Assembly (NCBI GenBank): GCA_020152595.1 | Contig: JAIGNY010001813.1 | Coordinates: forward strand, 458,501 to 522,500 | DNA from: Chiridota heheva | Taxonomy: Eukaryota; Echinodermata; Holothuroidea; Apodida; Chiridotidae | Length of the DNA stretch: 64,000 bases | Direction of reading: 5' to 3' | Part shown: positions 47,055-61,240 of the stretch, one piece after another | How the letters are laid out: every line of letters begins with the position of its first letter | Numbering within the stretch: position 1 is the first letter of the stretch | Position numbers and translations under genes: made by a program | The notes under the pieces: model-generated | Told to the model about the DNA's origin: nothing | Databases searched by the model: none | The model's input: the letters and a program-made list of their open reading frames with translations, nothing else

Positions 47055-47185
47055 GACGTCACCACACGAGTTGGCACAGATGGCTGCGGCGATCGAAACC
47101 ATCTTTTTTTTAAATTATGTCGTGAGTTCAAGCCCCGGTAGAATCGATTATTTTGACTTTTGCTTTCATCTTCTTCTTCTTCTTT
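47055..47185 (+). repeat. tRNA-derived SINE-like element
   Basis: An A-box-like TTGGCACAGATGG and, about 55 bases on, a B-box-like GAGTTCAAGCCCCGG are spaced as in tRNA promoters. A CTTCTTCTT tail closes the unit. An ATG just after the A box should not be read as a gene start. Confidence 0.55.
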
Positions 47186-47539
47186 TTTCTCAGTAATTTT
47201 CATTTGGTGACTATCATTGTAGTATTATAATACTAAAATTTCACTTTCGCCTTCTGACAAAAAAGCATTGAAAAAAACAAATAAGTTCTCGTCACAGTAA
47301 CGTAATGCGCCGTGTATGTAATTCTGCACACACAACGTACATGCTAGTGTCTGGCTGTACTGTGTGGTACAAACAGACAGAGGATCGGATCTTGCCTCCA
47401 CAACCGGAAGTGACGTCAAAATATAGTATCCCCCATTTTTACCGTATTTTACTGAGACGAACCTCCCTCTTTAATATAAAACTAGCAAATCAACCAACAT
47501 GAAATAATGCATTGAAACCACTAAAGCTTTGCTTTTATG

Positions 47540-47745
47540 GCTCTACATTCTTTTGCTCAGCTGTGGCCCTTTTTTGCACCCATGCACTTCCTCCCTCGAT
47601 CCCTGCTTCCTGGCTTTTAGTCCCCATATTAACCGTGTTTCTCTCAGTCTCCCCCTATTTTTTTTTCGTCCTACCTCTGGAACAATTTAACCTCTGAGGC
47701 ATAATTTGACCCTCGCTGTCGTGGTGCCGTTAAGCCCTCATCAAC
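47540..47745 (+). mobile_element. LINE 3' end fragment (third copy, plus strand)
   Basis: Ends with CATAATTTGACCCTCGCTGT and GTGCCGTTAAGCCCTCATCA, the same terminus as the tandem pair at 6034-7135 in opposite orientation. Only the last 200 bp are present. Confidence 0.65.
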
Positions 47746-47754
47746 AATAATATG

Positions 47755-48015
47755 TGTGACCATGGGCGTAGGAGCTCAAATTTATTTAGGGGGAAAAAAG
47801 AAATTGCCCGAAAATCTTGAATTTCCAGGCGCAAAAATGGAAAAAGGAAGCACCGATAAAATACCCCCTTTGCATTAACAAAAGTGTCTTGTTTGGTACT
47901 TTTACCCAAATTTCTTAAATACCTTTGCCCGAAAATAGTCTAATTTTTCAATCTAAGAGGGGGGATGGAGAGGGGGGGGGGTAATTGCCCCTGATCCCCC
48001 GCCTCCTCCGCCCAT
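47755..48015 (+). repeat. GGGCGTAGG-type repeat
   Basis: It opens CATGGGCGTAGGAGCTCAAA and has TTGCCCGAAAATC twice. It ends in a G8 and CCCCCGCCTCCTCCGCCC stretch. Confidence 0.45.
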
Positions 48016-48251
48016 GTGTGTGTCCTACCTGAACTTCTTCCCAAGTAGAGCAATTTTTTTTCACTCTCTATAACCTCGGTTCTCCAGTATAAAATTCCTG
48101 CTCTATATGAGCTTTAATTATACCCTTCTATTAATATTATCAAAAATATCAACTGCTGTTAATACTTTATTACAATCAAAAGCTACAACTTTTGAGGTTT
48201 AGAGACATTTACAGAAGTGTTTTTTTTTATGGATTTGTTTTATTTGCATAG

Positions 48252-48373
48252 GAAATGGTGTTGCAGAGGCAAAAGGCTTGCTGTCTTCATTGACGATACA
48301 TCAATCAATGGTAGAATCACCTAATGTTTTGCTTCAGTGGCGATATGATGTTTACATCATTTTGTATCTATAA
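48252..48373 (+). CDS. Candidate terminal exon
   Basis: Acceptor TTTATTTGCATAG precedes a frame that accepts the one leftover base of the 45998 candidate. It reads NGVAEAKGLLSSLTIHQSM onward to TAA 48371-48373. An alternative donor-like GTAGAA follows the ATG at 48308. An AATAAA lies near 48640. A different frame is also open for 19 codons. Family unknown. Confidence 0.27.
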
Positions 48374-48789
48374 TCTTGAATATCCTGTTGGTGCAGCCAT
48401 CACATCGGAATTCATTCAAAAAGTGAGAATTTATGCTTCCTAAAAAAATTAATTGGGTCAAATTACCAGATTAATACTGTCAATATTGCAAATGATAATG
48501 AATTCCAAATTATCGATTGAATAATATCCAAGGACATTCCACACTGTGTGTTCTCAGGTATATGAGAATAACACAAAACACATGACGTCACATTATTAAT
48601 GGTTATACATTTCAGAGGTCTGTCTCCTGCTTATACCATAAATAAATTTGGAATTCCATATTCAGGTCTTGAAATTTTAAATTGTAATTTTGGGGCTATT
48701 ATGGTTTGTTTTGCATTTTGAAGCTACCGTTTTTGCCCTCTCCGTGGACATATATCAGGAGAAATTCCCCTTGCAAGGTCATTAAAAGA

Positions 48790-49510
48790 TATGCACCCAG
48801 GGGCGTATCTGAACTTCAAGCCAGGGGCGTAAGTCAAATTTGGCGGACGAAAATTTGCATTTTCCAGATTTATTAAAAAATATACATGTGTCTATACAAT
48901 CGCACATGGAACAGTTGGGCATATCAACCCCCCCCCCTCCTCCCCACTACCAATGCCTCGAATTGCAGTGTTAAAGTTGGTATTGCGTAACATCGTGGGC
49001 CCACTTATAAGGTGAAACCTTGGTTGGGGTCATGGGGAGAAGGCCCCAGAAGCTCCGAAAATTTCTTGTTTTTGATGCTCCAAAATGGCTGAATATCAAC
49101 ACAAAGTTTGATAATTTGATTGATGAAAGGAAGACAATTTGTATTCTATATTCTAATGTTAAAATCTATTCAGTTAATCATTTGAATTTCCATTTCTAAA
49201 CAGGCAGAAAGGAAATTGTCCCATCCCTGCAAATTAAGTAAATTCGGGAAAATTTTTGGGGCTCATGGGTGAAGCCGTGCAATAAGCTTAGGTCCAGGGG
49301 CCAAACCCCAGAAGCTCTGAAGAATTCTTAATTTTAATGTACCACAATCGTTTAAAATCAACACATGTAAGTGTAAAGAAAATGTAAGTGATGAAAAGAA
49401 GACATTTTATATTTGTTTAAATCTATTCAGATAAATATTTGCAGAATTTCCCTACAAATTGAGAAGATTTGGGGAAAATTATTTCGTTCATGGGCGAAGC
49501 CTTGGAAGCA
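48790..49510 (+). repeat. CCAGGGGCGTA repeat with two tandem units of about 250 bp
   Basis: CCCCAGAAGCTC, then ATCAACACA, then GATGAAAAGAAGACA repeats at about 49040-49150 and 49305-49410. GGGCGAAGCC-type closings lie at 49268 and 49493. Confidence 0.6.
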
Positions 49511-49664
49511 GTGGTGTATGAACGAATTCGATATTAGGGGCCAGATATGATCATTTGCCTCTGTTCAACAAAGCTCAGTACCAAAATGTATGAGTTTCTT
49601 ATCACTGTCCAAAACTACTTGTCCAGGAGAGGTGTTATTGAACACATTGGTAAATTTCAGCACC

Positions 49665-49925
49665 ATTTGATGGTTGCAAAATGAAGAAATTTTCCCCGAA
49701 AATTGAGGACCAAAATTAGGAAAATTGAAAAAAATTTGAAGCAAATTTTACAAAAATGAATGACGGAAATTGCACAAAAATTGAAGTAAATTCCACAAAA
49801 ATAAGGATATTTTATGAAAATTGAAAAATGAAGGAAATTACACAATAATTGATGCAAATTTCACAAAAATGAAGGAAGTTGCTCAAAAATTGAAAGCAAA
49901 TTTCATGAAAATAAAGGAATCTGCA
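49665..49925. repeat. Degenerate AAATTTCACAAAAATGAAGG tandem
   Basis: Roughly ten imperfect units of about 25 bp alternate AAATTGAAG and AAATGAAGG. It resembles the tandem at 38560-38725. Confidence 0.65.
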
Positions 49926-50700
49926 TTGACAGATTGAGCTTTCAGTCAAAAATTATGTAATTTGATTATTTTGTATTTTGAACTTGTCAAGTCTTGTTTG
50001 TTTCTAATGGGGTTAATCAAATGAAAGTTAACGAGTTTGAATGTTTTATCATTGTGTCAAGTTATCTGGTAGAAAGATTGAGAGAAACCAATCAATGCAG
50101 TTTGATAGCCGAATAAAAGAATATTTGTAGCCAATTTATGGGTGTGAATTTACACGTTTGACATAAATGAGCCTAAAAATTCACACGCAAAAAAACAATC
50201 GTTAGATCAGTTTGGGCAATTCATAGACCTAAATGCTCAGTTTCATGGAAACTGCTGTGGTGGTGCTTCAAACTATATGTTACAATTGGGCCTGTTTGGT
50301 TAAAATGTTTTCAGGACTGTTTAGGGTTATTAGTTTTTAAAACATCTCATATATTGTGATTTTCTCAAGTAGGGTACACAAGTATTATAAGATGTTCACA
50401 TACTACAATAATGTGGATCACAACCACAAAACGTCATAGTTTTGCAACTTTTGCTGTTTATTGGCTGATTAGTAGATTTTAATGTCGTCATCAGTTATCA
50501 CCATAAGCCTAGTGGCTTGTTGATGCACTGATTCAGATCACTGATTGGATATTGATGGGTTGTGTTGGGTTGTAGAATGTAATGTTAATGTTATATGCTT
50601 AATGATGTGTGTTACGTGTATGTTTTGTGTAGTTTTTTTAATGTAGTATGTTTGTTTACATATTTTGAGTGAAAATAAAGCTTCTTGACTAAACCTATTG
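49926..50700. other. No gene; polyadenylation-like signal
   Basis: AAAATAAAGCTT at about 50673 could be a poly(A) signal. No coding sequence was recognised upstream. Confidence 0.3.
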
Positions 50701-50739
50701 TGATGTTTTCAAGCTCCATTTTTGTATTTTTAGTATAAT

Positions 50740-51170
50740 ATTTACAGTCCAGCATTTACAATAGACTTACAGTTAAATGAGGGAATACGTTTACCGTAAA
50801 AAAAAATTGAATGGAAAAACTGCTGCCATGACTTTACCGGTTTTTAACGGTATTTTGAATCTACGGTCCAGCATTTACGGTAATTTAAATCTACGGTCCA
50901 GCATTTACGGTATTTGAAATCTACAGTCCAGTATTTACGGGGTTTTTTTATTTTACGGTTGAGCAGTTACGGTATTTGAAATCTACGGTCCAGCATTTAC
51001 GGTTTACTAAAATCTTACGGTCTAGCATTGATGGTCAAAATGAAATTTACGGTCACATTGGTGATTATGGTGTTACCGTAAATTTCCTTTTTTCTTCTTT
51101 TTTTGATAGAAAAACTGCTGCCATGACTTTTACCAACTTTTTTTTTTAACGTGTTTTTTTGTTTACAGTG
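50740..51170. repeat. TACGGTCCAGCATTTACGGT tandem with repeated flanks
   Basis: About eight units of some 30-40 bp. GAAAAACTGCTGCCATGACT occurs on both sides (50814-50833 and 51110-51129) as a direct repeat. TTTACCGTAAA-like palindromes lie near both ends, suggesting a transposon whose interior has expanded. Confidence 0.65.
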
Positions 51171-51629
51171 TATAACATACGCTTTATAAGAACGTGTTAC
51201 GCCACTAGTACACTGTTAGTAAAAGAATAACATGTGTTGTTTTATATAAATACATAAAATTGTCTTGGATCTGCCTTTATAACATCACATTGTACACTGC
51301 GAAGTCACATTTCAACACAATCGCGTAATTTTTGAATTGCATAAAGTTCTAAACGGAAAAAGATATTAATATGATTTCACACCTAATAGTTTCTTCAGTA
51401 TAGTCGTCTATCATACAATATCAAATTAAAATCCATGGGAGTAATCCTTTATTAACTGTTGTTTTCGCAGGGCCCTGAGAGGGGAGGGGGGGGGGGATTA
51501 TTGAATATGAGCCCAGACAGCCGGATTCAGGAAACCACTATATTGTTTACTTTGCAATGGTAAAGGTTTAAACTCAAAGGGCTTTTAAAAACCCTGTAGG
51601 CCTATTGCCTCGTATCAAGGAAACCACAG

Positions 51630-51760
51630 GTGTAGGATTCGGGGCACCTGGGGCACGTGCACCCCACTTTTCCGAAAAGTGTCCCTTTTTAAAATGAAAA
51701 GTGCCCCTCAATTATTGTCAAAGGTGCAAGAACTGGTGGAGTTTGCGCCCACTTTGAAAA
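51630..51760 (+). repeat. Dispersed repeat, pair of 59060-59200
   Basis: Shares a GGGGCA opening, GTGCCCCTCAATTATTGTCA versus GTGCCTCTCAATTATTTTCA, and AAAGGYGCAAGA with the other copy, in the same orientation. Confidence 0.6.
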
Positions 51761-53604
51761 ATATTACAAAAGTGCACCTTTCAAAATGAAATGCTCCTTT
51801 AACCTTAATATTTTGGGCCTACTAATTCTACCTATATACAGACTGGGAGAACATATGATATATGACTTAGAAGTTACCTCTAATTTCGTTCCCCCTTTCT
51901 CATACACACACTTTTAGAACGCCTCAGACACCCCTGAAGGAAACGCTGTGAACGAAACTTTTCGTAATTCAACCAAAACTAAATTTCCCCGGGTAAATTT
52001 TGCACCACCTGACCACAGCGTGACTATTTCTTGTTTTACAAGACCATTTACTGGATTTAAAAGACCGCTATGCATTAGCGGATGAAAATAAATATAAAAA
52101 AGCCCCACTAAGTTATAGCACCTGCATTGATATAGATCATGGGGTCCAATTTTCCACTGCTTTTAAGCCTTCCGGTGAACTGAATGCAAGATTTTGGAAG
52201 TGGGGGCGTATGATGGAACTTAAAAAACAAATTTAGAACAAAAAGGAAAAAAAGTTGTTATTTCGAAAAGGGTGCTGGACACTGGCCTCCGCAATAGGTT
52301 GGTTTCTTTCTTTTGGCATATAGGGAGGGACGCGTCCAAGGCTTTCTGATTTGATTTGATTTTAGTTAAGTTTATTCTATTTTATTGATCTATTTATTTC
52401 ACCATTCTTTGGTCAGCAGGTACAGTTATCTGGTTATACACATTAAAAACATCATACAAATAAGTAAAAGATTGTAGATCAAAATAAGATAAAATGTAAT
52501 ATGATAAAAATGGCAAGGAATTGTATGCGATTTTTAAGGAGCTTAGGCCTATATATTAGCAACGCAATTTTTTAATAAGATCAAATAAATTCCTCAAAGG
52601 CACGGTTGTATTGGTGGGTTTCAGTTGTTTATAGCTCAGGAATTTGAACTTAACCAGGTAGCTTGGTATTTAGCATAAAATGCCATCAGCAAGACGAGAG
52701 GTTATAGGAAACAACCGAATTGTTGCAATTAGGCTAAATCAAGGAGTAAAATTGTCAATTGACTGATTGAAGTGACATTAGGCCCATAACTTGATTTCTA
52801 ATTAAATTTATTTACATTCTGAAACTTGTAGAATAACTTAGAGCGCCAATGGCTAAGGGTTGGCTTTCCAACATATCCTTTTTAATCTTAGGTTTGCCAA
52901 AATAGAACGCTAAACTTGGCTTTCCAACATTTGTTAAAATAATATTCCCATGGGTTTTTTGCAAAATGTTATTTGAAAGAGCGCCACTTATGGCGCCAAT
53001 TTGGTACAAAAATCAGGTTGATATTATATTCCGTTCACGAGATATGGATTTTTAAAGATTTCCCAATTGCATTTTTGAAGTTTTTGTACAGTATGATGGA
53101 TATGTGTTTGATGATGTCATAGAGGCAATTCTATTGCAAATGTTTATGTATTTCTTTGAACATTAATTGGTTGTTTTCTGTATGATTAAAAACAATTTTC
53201 CAAAAGTTATTGAAGTAGGGTATATTTGGCAATGTATATAAATATACCTAACTTTCATCAATTGATTTTTCTAGCAGATTTTGAATAATAAAACGAACGA
53301 TGTATTTTAATGGAATACATCAACTTTGTGGGAGAATGTGTTGTTGTGATGTCATACTGAGTCTTTTCCTATTCGTTTATAGACATTTTTTGTGAACCTA
53401 AAAATTTGAATATGTCCTGGTAAGAATAACATATCAAAATGATTTTTGTACTAAACTGTTTCTAAATTTTTCTCTTTCTTATGGAAGGTTACAAAAAAAC
53501 ATAGGAATTTTCCTTTAACTTTAATTTAAAAGCTTCAATTTGTCAGATTTGTAAGTTTCCAGAATCAGAAATTGCACCAGAAAATTATTTCTAAAGGAAA
53601 TGTA
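51761..53604. other. No gene recognised
   Basis: Short ORFs only. No recognisable protein or RNA gene. Confidence 0.35.
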
Positions 53605-53839
53605 ACGTCCCGTCAAGTGAACGCCGCCGAGTTGTTAACGTCACTTCCGGTTTTAATTGTTCTTATTTAGAAAGAGAATTACATGATGTTATCGATAACA
53701 CGTGTAAGTTCTATATTTGGTTCAGCGAATGTATGATCGATAAAATCGCAGATTTCTTACGATCAATTAGGAAAATTGAAAACCAAAAGTGACGTTACCA
53801 GCACGGCGGTGTTCACTTCTAAATGTATTTACGGGACGA
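53605..53839. mobile_element. 235 bp MITE with TA target duplication
   Basis: The ends ACGTCCCGT and ACGGGACGA are inverted and flanked by TA (53603-53604, 53840-53841). Arms of about 65-70 bp include GTGAACGCCGCCG versus GTGAACACCGCCG, and AACGTCACTT on both sides. The TA duplication fits the Tc1/mariner group. There is no coding capacity. Confidence 0.75.
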
Positions 53840-53997
53840 TACTTTCCCTTCAATGTTTCTTTTGATTTCAGAGATTAAATAAAAGTGAGAAAAATGTTGC
53901 ATAGTAATAGTCAGATAGTTGTTAAGAATTCAAAGATTAATAACCATGGTTATATGAAGCAAAGAAGTATGAGGATATAACAAAAATATACAAAATA

Positions 53998-54460
<463 letters not shown>

Positions 54461-54971
54461 TGTAAGAGATATTTTTCCCCTCACGACCCATCTTTATCTT
54501 TTCTCCTTATGTCTCTTTAACCATACCGTTATTTACCAGCTTATATCCTAGCAGCATTAATATTCAGTGATTACTCCTCCTAGTGATATACTTATTCATT
54601 CATGCAAATTATCTCCTCATTCACCTATTTTATTCCTTATATGGATCATAATGATACCTCTTACAATGTGCTTACTCACTATTCGAAGAAACATACTTGT
54701 GGTTGACCCATCCTTCACTGACCAGCCAATTCCTCACTTTCTCCCTTTGTTAATGTTTTTCACTTGGTTTTATGATACAGTAATGTTCACTTGGTTTTAT
54801 AATTCTGATAAGTAAAGTTGCATCTGCTTGTGATTTGGAGATTTTGAGTTAAAACATGATTTAAAGTGTTGAAATTAATTTGTGTTTGCTGTTTTTGTTA
54901 TTAAGTGAAATATTCCATGTAGCTCCCCACCCTAGCCTCCATCCTGACAATGTGGAGTTAGAGGGGCTACA
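54461..54971 (+). repeat. 5' LTR of copy 1
   Basis: Starts TGTAAGAGATATTTTTCCCC and ends GTTAGAGGGGCTACA. It contains an 83-codon chance ORF shared by all three LTRs. Confidence 0.92.
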
Positions 54972-54973
54972 TT

Positions 54974-55093
54974 TGGTGTCAGAAGTGGCCAAATGTAAAG
55001 TGATTACATTTGGTGTCAGAAGTGGCCAAATGTAAAGTGATTACATTTGGTGTCAGAAGTGGCCAAATGTAAAGTGATTACATTTAGAAGTGG
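54974..55093 (+). promoter_or_regulatory. Triplicated tRNA-Leu primer-binding site
   Basis: TGGTGTCAGAAGTGG occurs at 54974-54988, 55011-55025 and 55048-55062, exactly 37 bp apart. A fourth, deleted remnant (AGAAGTGG) ends at 55093. The 15-mer is complementary to the 3' end of animal tRNA-Leu (CAG type), CCACTTCTGACACCA. Between sites lies AAATGTAA-AGTGA-TTACATTT, a perfect 8 bp stem with a 5-base loop. Confidence 0.85.
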
Positions 55094-57565
55094 TCATTTG
55101 GTGATTATCATATGTCATTTGGTTAACAAAACGTTTCTTTTAACTGAGGATGATACCTGATTTAACCAGTTGCTGATCCCGGTTTTGGGATTGTTTTTCT
55201 ATGTGATGGTCCAACACCGCTATGAACTCAATGCTGTGGGAAGTGCGGACCACCCCTCAACGGTTTAATTCATCGGTGGCCTTATATGCGCCCACAGTAT
55301 TAGCCATGGTGCGTCTCGATTGAACATTCTTCACCAACATGCGTTTCTTTTAACTGTTTGTACTGTTCACCCTTTCTGTTCTTGCCAAATTTTTTGGAAG
55401 TTTCCACCGGTGCCTAGCTCTGATGTCCGCCAACGGAGACGTATGATGCTGCCCGGACTGTGTGCCCTTGCACTTTAAAGCCCAGAAAGAATGCCGATCT
55501 TGAGGTTGACGGACTGACGCAGTGAATTTATATATATATGTATGAACTTAATGTGACATTTTGTAAATTTTGTGCCTTCTCGTTATGGGTATTGCTTATC
55601 TTGTTTTAACTTTTCAACCTGAAACATTTGTAAGTTACATTTTCTCTTTATGATCTGCTTGTATGTGCGTGTGTGTCATGTGGTCAGCGAACCATTATCC
55701 TAGAGCACTGTATGTACCAATTGTTACTATGTTGGGTATCATAATTTCTTTGGTATTCATGCAGTGTGATTGTGCCTCTAGGTTACCTTTTTTCTTTGGG
55801 AGAGGCCGGGGTAAGGAGAGGCCCAGGGTGGGGTTCTTCCGTGCCTTAAGGCCTGTGTCGTTCGTGTTGTGATATTGTTCCAGCACATAATTCATGCATG
55901 AACAGATGAATTTGTGGCTTGAAAGAATTTGTTTTGTTGTAATTGTTTAATTGCTAAATTTGGGTTAGAAATGGTTTGAAATACACAAGTTGCAGAAAAT
56001 TGACAAGAAAAGTCAGATGCTTTATAAAATGTAGATTTTTGTTGTTATTGGTGAAATGGACTGAAAATCCAGGAATTCCATAATTATCTTTTTTTTAAAT
56101 GTTGTATGTTATTCAAGTTTTTTATTTCGTTTTGTCATAGCAGAAATTAATATTCTGATGTTTGTGTTCTCTAATTGAATTTGATTAGATGAGTAGACTG
56201 AATTGATTACACACTGTTTTTATACGTATGTGCTGTTGGTGAATGGTGATGTGAAGTGTTGCGGCTGCTGTGGTTGTAGTCTGAATTTCTTTGATTTAAA
56301 TTGGTTGTGATGTTTGGATGAGTCTCCTCACGATTAGGGTCCGAATGGGGAACAAGGTTCCATGGACAACCAGGTTTGGTTGGTTCGGCATAGTCGTCGA
56401 CAAGCTTGTCTTGTGAGTAAATCCAATGCATGCATTACCATTTTTTTTTTAAAGAAGTATGAGGGAATTAACATTAGCTGTCTTAGATCAAACATGCAGG
56501 TATAGTTTTGTGTAGCTTTTGGATTATTGGTGTGTGTGTGCTTTCCATTAAGTTTATTGCATTTTGGAATGGCTGGTGACTGATGAGTCCCTGCTATAAG
56601 TATAGAGGTTACAAATGGCTTCATTTTGTGAACTATTGTTATTTTGCAAAAGTTTTCTACTTTAATGCTTATACTTAGTTGTTGCAAGCTTTAAAAGTTT
56701 TGACTTCCTTCTTAGATAAGGGTGCACTAGATAGGCATTCGGCAAGTGACAATAGTTTCATTATTATGCAGAAAAAGTCAGGTTAATCAGATTAATGCTA
56801 TAGTTTAGACCATAAACAATTGGAGTGATTGGTTCAGATCATTTATTCAATGATGAAATTGGTTTATTTTCTTCTTTTCAATGTCCTGTATGTTATTAAA
56901 CTAATTTTGAACTTGATAAGTACACTTGTTTGATTAATTTAACTTGGACTTCACTAGTCTACTTTTAGTCATAGCTATATTATATATAGTCAGGTGATTT
57001 TCAGTTAAAACTTTTGAGTTTTGAATATGATATAAAAGTGTAATTATGTGGATCCAAACTAGTTATTTTATGGTTAAAAATGAAATGCCATTTATGAAAC
57101 TCCTTGTTAGGTATATATTTGTACCTTCTGTTATATTGTTATCCTGCTAGAAGAGGATTTTTCTTTTCCTGTACACGCTGCATTCTCATGCTACAAGAGT
57201 GTATTCCTTGTTTATCCTTTTTAGGGTCTCCATGGTAGTTAGCAGTGGACAAATTTAACTGATCATCATTTGTTGAATTGTCATTATTTTCCTTTTGATC
57301 ATTTTGATAGCTGCATTGAGGAGCAGTGGTTTTCTTGATTTGATGCGTTTATCATCTTTGTTATTTGTGTTTAAACTTTGTTTTGTTTCCTGATTCTATA
57401 CTGCGTATATTATTCTTGCTTATGTGTCATCTGTCCTTGATGATTATGTTCTATCTTTAGTTAGTAGTATAGCGTTTTTCCGATGTGTAACTAATGTATT
57501 CATGTATCCGTATTATTATAAGTTTTTTTGCTATTCACCATTGTCCCGAGGATGTGACAATATTC

Positions 57566-57576
57566 GGCGGGGAGAG
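57566..57576 (+). promoter_or_regulatory. Polypurine tract of copy 1
   Basis: GGCGGGGAGAG ends one base before the 3' LTR. The inverted copy has the same tract at 62260-62270. Confidence 0.75.
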
Positions 57577-57577
57577 T

Positions 57578-59055
<1,478 letters not shown>

Positions 59056-59059
59056 CCAT

Positions 59060-59240
59060 TACGGGGTCAGGGGCATGCCCCCTACCATTTTTCCGGAAAA
59101 TGACCAAAATGCTTTTTTTGAAAATGGAATGTGCCTCTCAATTATTTTCAAAGGCGCAAGATGGAATGTACATGCACACTTTAAACACTGCGTATATGAC
59201 TTGGAAAGTACCCCTAAGAGGTCGTGCCCCCCCCCCTCCC
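59060..59240 (+). repeat. Dispersed repeat, pair of 51630-51760
   Basis: Carries GTGCCTCTCAATTATTTTCA and AAAGGCGCAAGA as in the other copy, followed by a C-rich stretch. Confidence 0.6.
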
Positions 59241-59565
59241 GCCCCCTCTCCCACTTCTCGAAAGCTTCCTACATCAATGATAAAAACACACAGAATTATT
59301 CAAAACTAGCTGACTAATGGGCGAGGTAAACACATATTCTTTGAGTCAGATCTTAAATTGATGAAGCCAAAGTGTATTTAATGATATATGAACAGGTATA
59401 AATTTTATATTCACCAGAAAGAATTTTTTTTTTTAAATCTGAACAGGATATTTTTCAAATTACACAATAGCACTTGTAGTTTTCGAGTTATAGCTAATTA
59501 AAATTTGAAGAATTCCTAATGTGTGTAAACGTTGTGAGGACTGGACAACCCAAAATCTGTAATGT

Positions 59566-60043
59566 CAGTCTGAAGCATGCCTATTAATGGGAACATAAAT
59601 GTTCCTATACATTTTGCTACATGGAAGCCGCCATTTTGTGATATTTCCCATGATCCTTTGCTACCCTAACGTTAAAGCCTTATGCAATGTTACATATTTC
59701 AAATTTGAAATACCTCTGTGAAAAATATCTTTGCTAGGGGAAACTTAAAACTAATAAAAATCCTTGATTACTGTCATGGCTACAACTTTTTCACTCCCAT
59801 TTGATATGTTCACCACGCCGTTTTCGAAATATTAGAAATAATAGACAATAGAGCTAGGCTTATAAGCGGGAAACGGCTATTTTGAAAATTCAAATATTTT
59901 TCAACGCAATGATTTTTGATATATCAAGCACATAAATTAGAACTATGACATTATATCGCAACGTCTGAACAATATGGCTGCATGAAGCTCAATATTCTCG
60001 TGCATCATAAATGTTCCTATTAATAGGGCATGCTTCCAGATTG
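59566..60043. mobile_element. 478 bp inverted-repeat (MITE-like) element
   Basis: CAGTCTGAAGCATGCCTATT on the left is matched by the complement CAATCTGGAAGCATGCCCTA on the right. Both continue into ATTAATRGGAACAT. Arms are about 38 bp. No ORF. The target duplication is unclear. Confidence 0.7.
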
Positions 60044-60063
60044 AATGCAATTCTGTCCTATAT

Positions 60064-60260
60064 TTCAATGTACAACATACACTTCATGCTTTTGCTATCT
60101 AGTCATGTACCTAACAATCCAAATAAGATATATCATTTTTAAAGAAATACATCAAACAAATTGCCAAGCTGGATTTGAGGTTATGACCTCACACTTTAGA
60201 CAACGAGGTCACTTTTTTACACACTGGCGAAATATTTGAAATGTAATAACTCCCACGGAA
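60064..60260 (+). repeat. Direct repeat, left copy
   Basis: GTACAACATACACTT, GTCATGTACCT, GGTTATGACCTCAC and ATTTGAAATGTAATAA match 61021-61240 in order. The (ATT)n array lies between the copies. Confidence 0.7.
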
Positions 60261-60497
60261 TAAGATATCAACATGGTTTGAATTGAAACTTCACGGGTAT
60301 ATTTCTTCAACTTTAAAGGCTAAGTTAATGAGAGATTTTATTATATTTTATTTAATATTTGATTACATTTATCATATTTTACTAACTGTTTTATATTCGC
60401 CGACCGGCAGCAAGTCTCCAGCCAGTTTTGCGTGCAAATCGTCGTGTACTGAGGACTTAACTCTTATGCATATGGCATAAGAAAAAAATATCATTAA

Positions 60498-60960
<463 letters not shown>

Positions 60961-61020
60961 TTTTCTTTCTACAACTTTATATGACTGCAAACATTTTATT
61001 GTTCAATTAGTGAGATGGAG

Positions 61021-61240
61021 GTACAACATACACTTTATAAGAACATGCTTTGGCAATCTGGTCAGGTACCTTACACTCGAAATAAAAGAATGATATGCAT
61101 CATATTTTAAATAAAGACATGCAAAAATTGTTTTCTTTCTGGGTGCGGTTATGACATCACAACTTAGACGAGGCCACTTTTCTGCACACAACTGGTGAAA
61201 TCTTTGAAATGTAATAAATCCCCAAAAATTGAGATATCAA
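61021..61240 (+). repeat. Direct repeat, right copy
   Basis: Counterpart of 60064-60260, with GTCAGGTACCT and GGTTATGACATCAC. Confidence 0.7.

Noticed and set aside
47081-47123. TATA, CRE-like half site, then ATGGCTGCGGCG as a gene start
   Set aside because: The ATG sits just after the A-box-like motif of a SINE-like element with a B box and CTT tail, so the repeat explains it better.
54567-54815. 83-codon ORF shared by all LTRs (also 57684-57962 and 61904-62152)
   Set aside because: It lies wholly in LTR sequence that is nearly identical for other reasons. It has no known motif, and its end differs through an indel.
56207-56431. 74-codon antisense ORF kept open in both LTR element copies (also 63411-63635)
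   Set aside because: The two copies differ at only three bases here, one silent and two replacing. Openness therefore reflects recent copying rather than selection on a protein.
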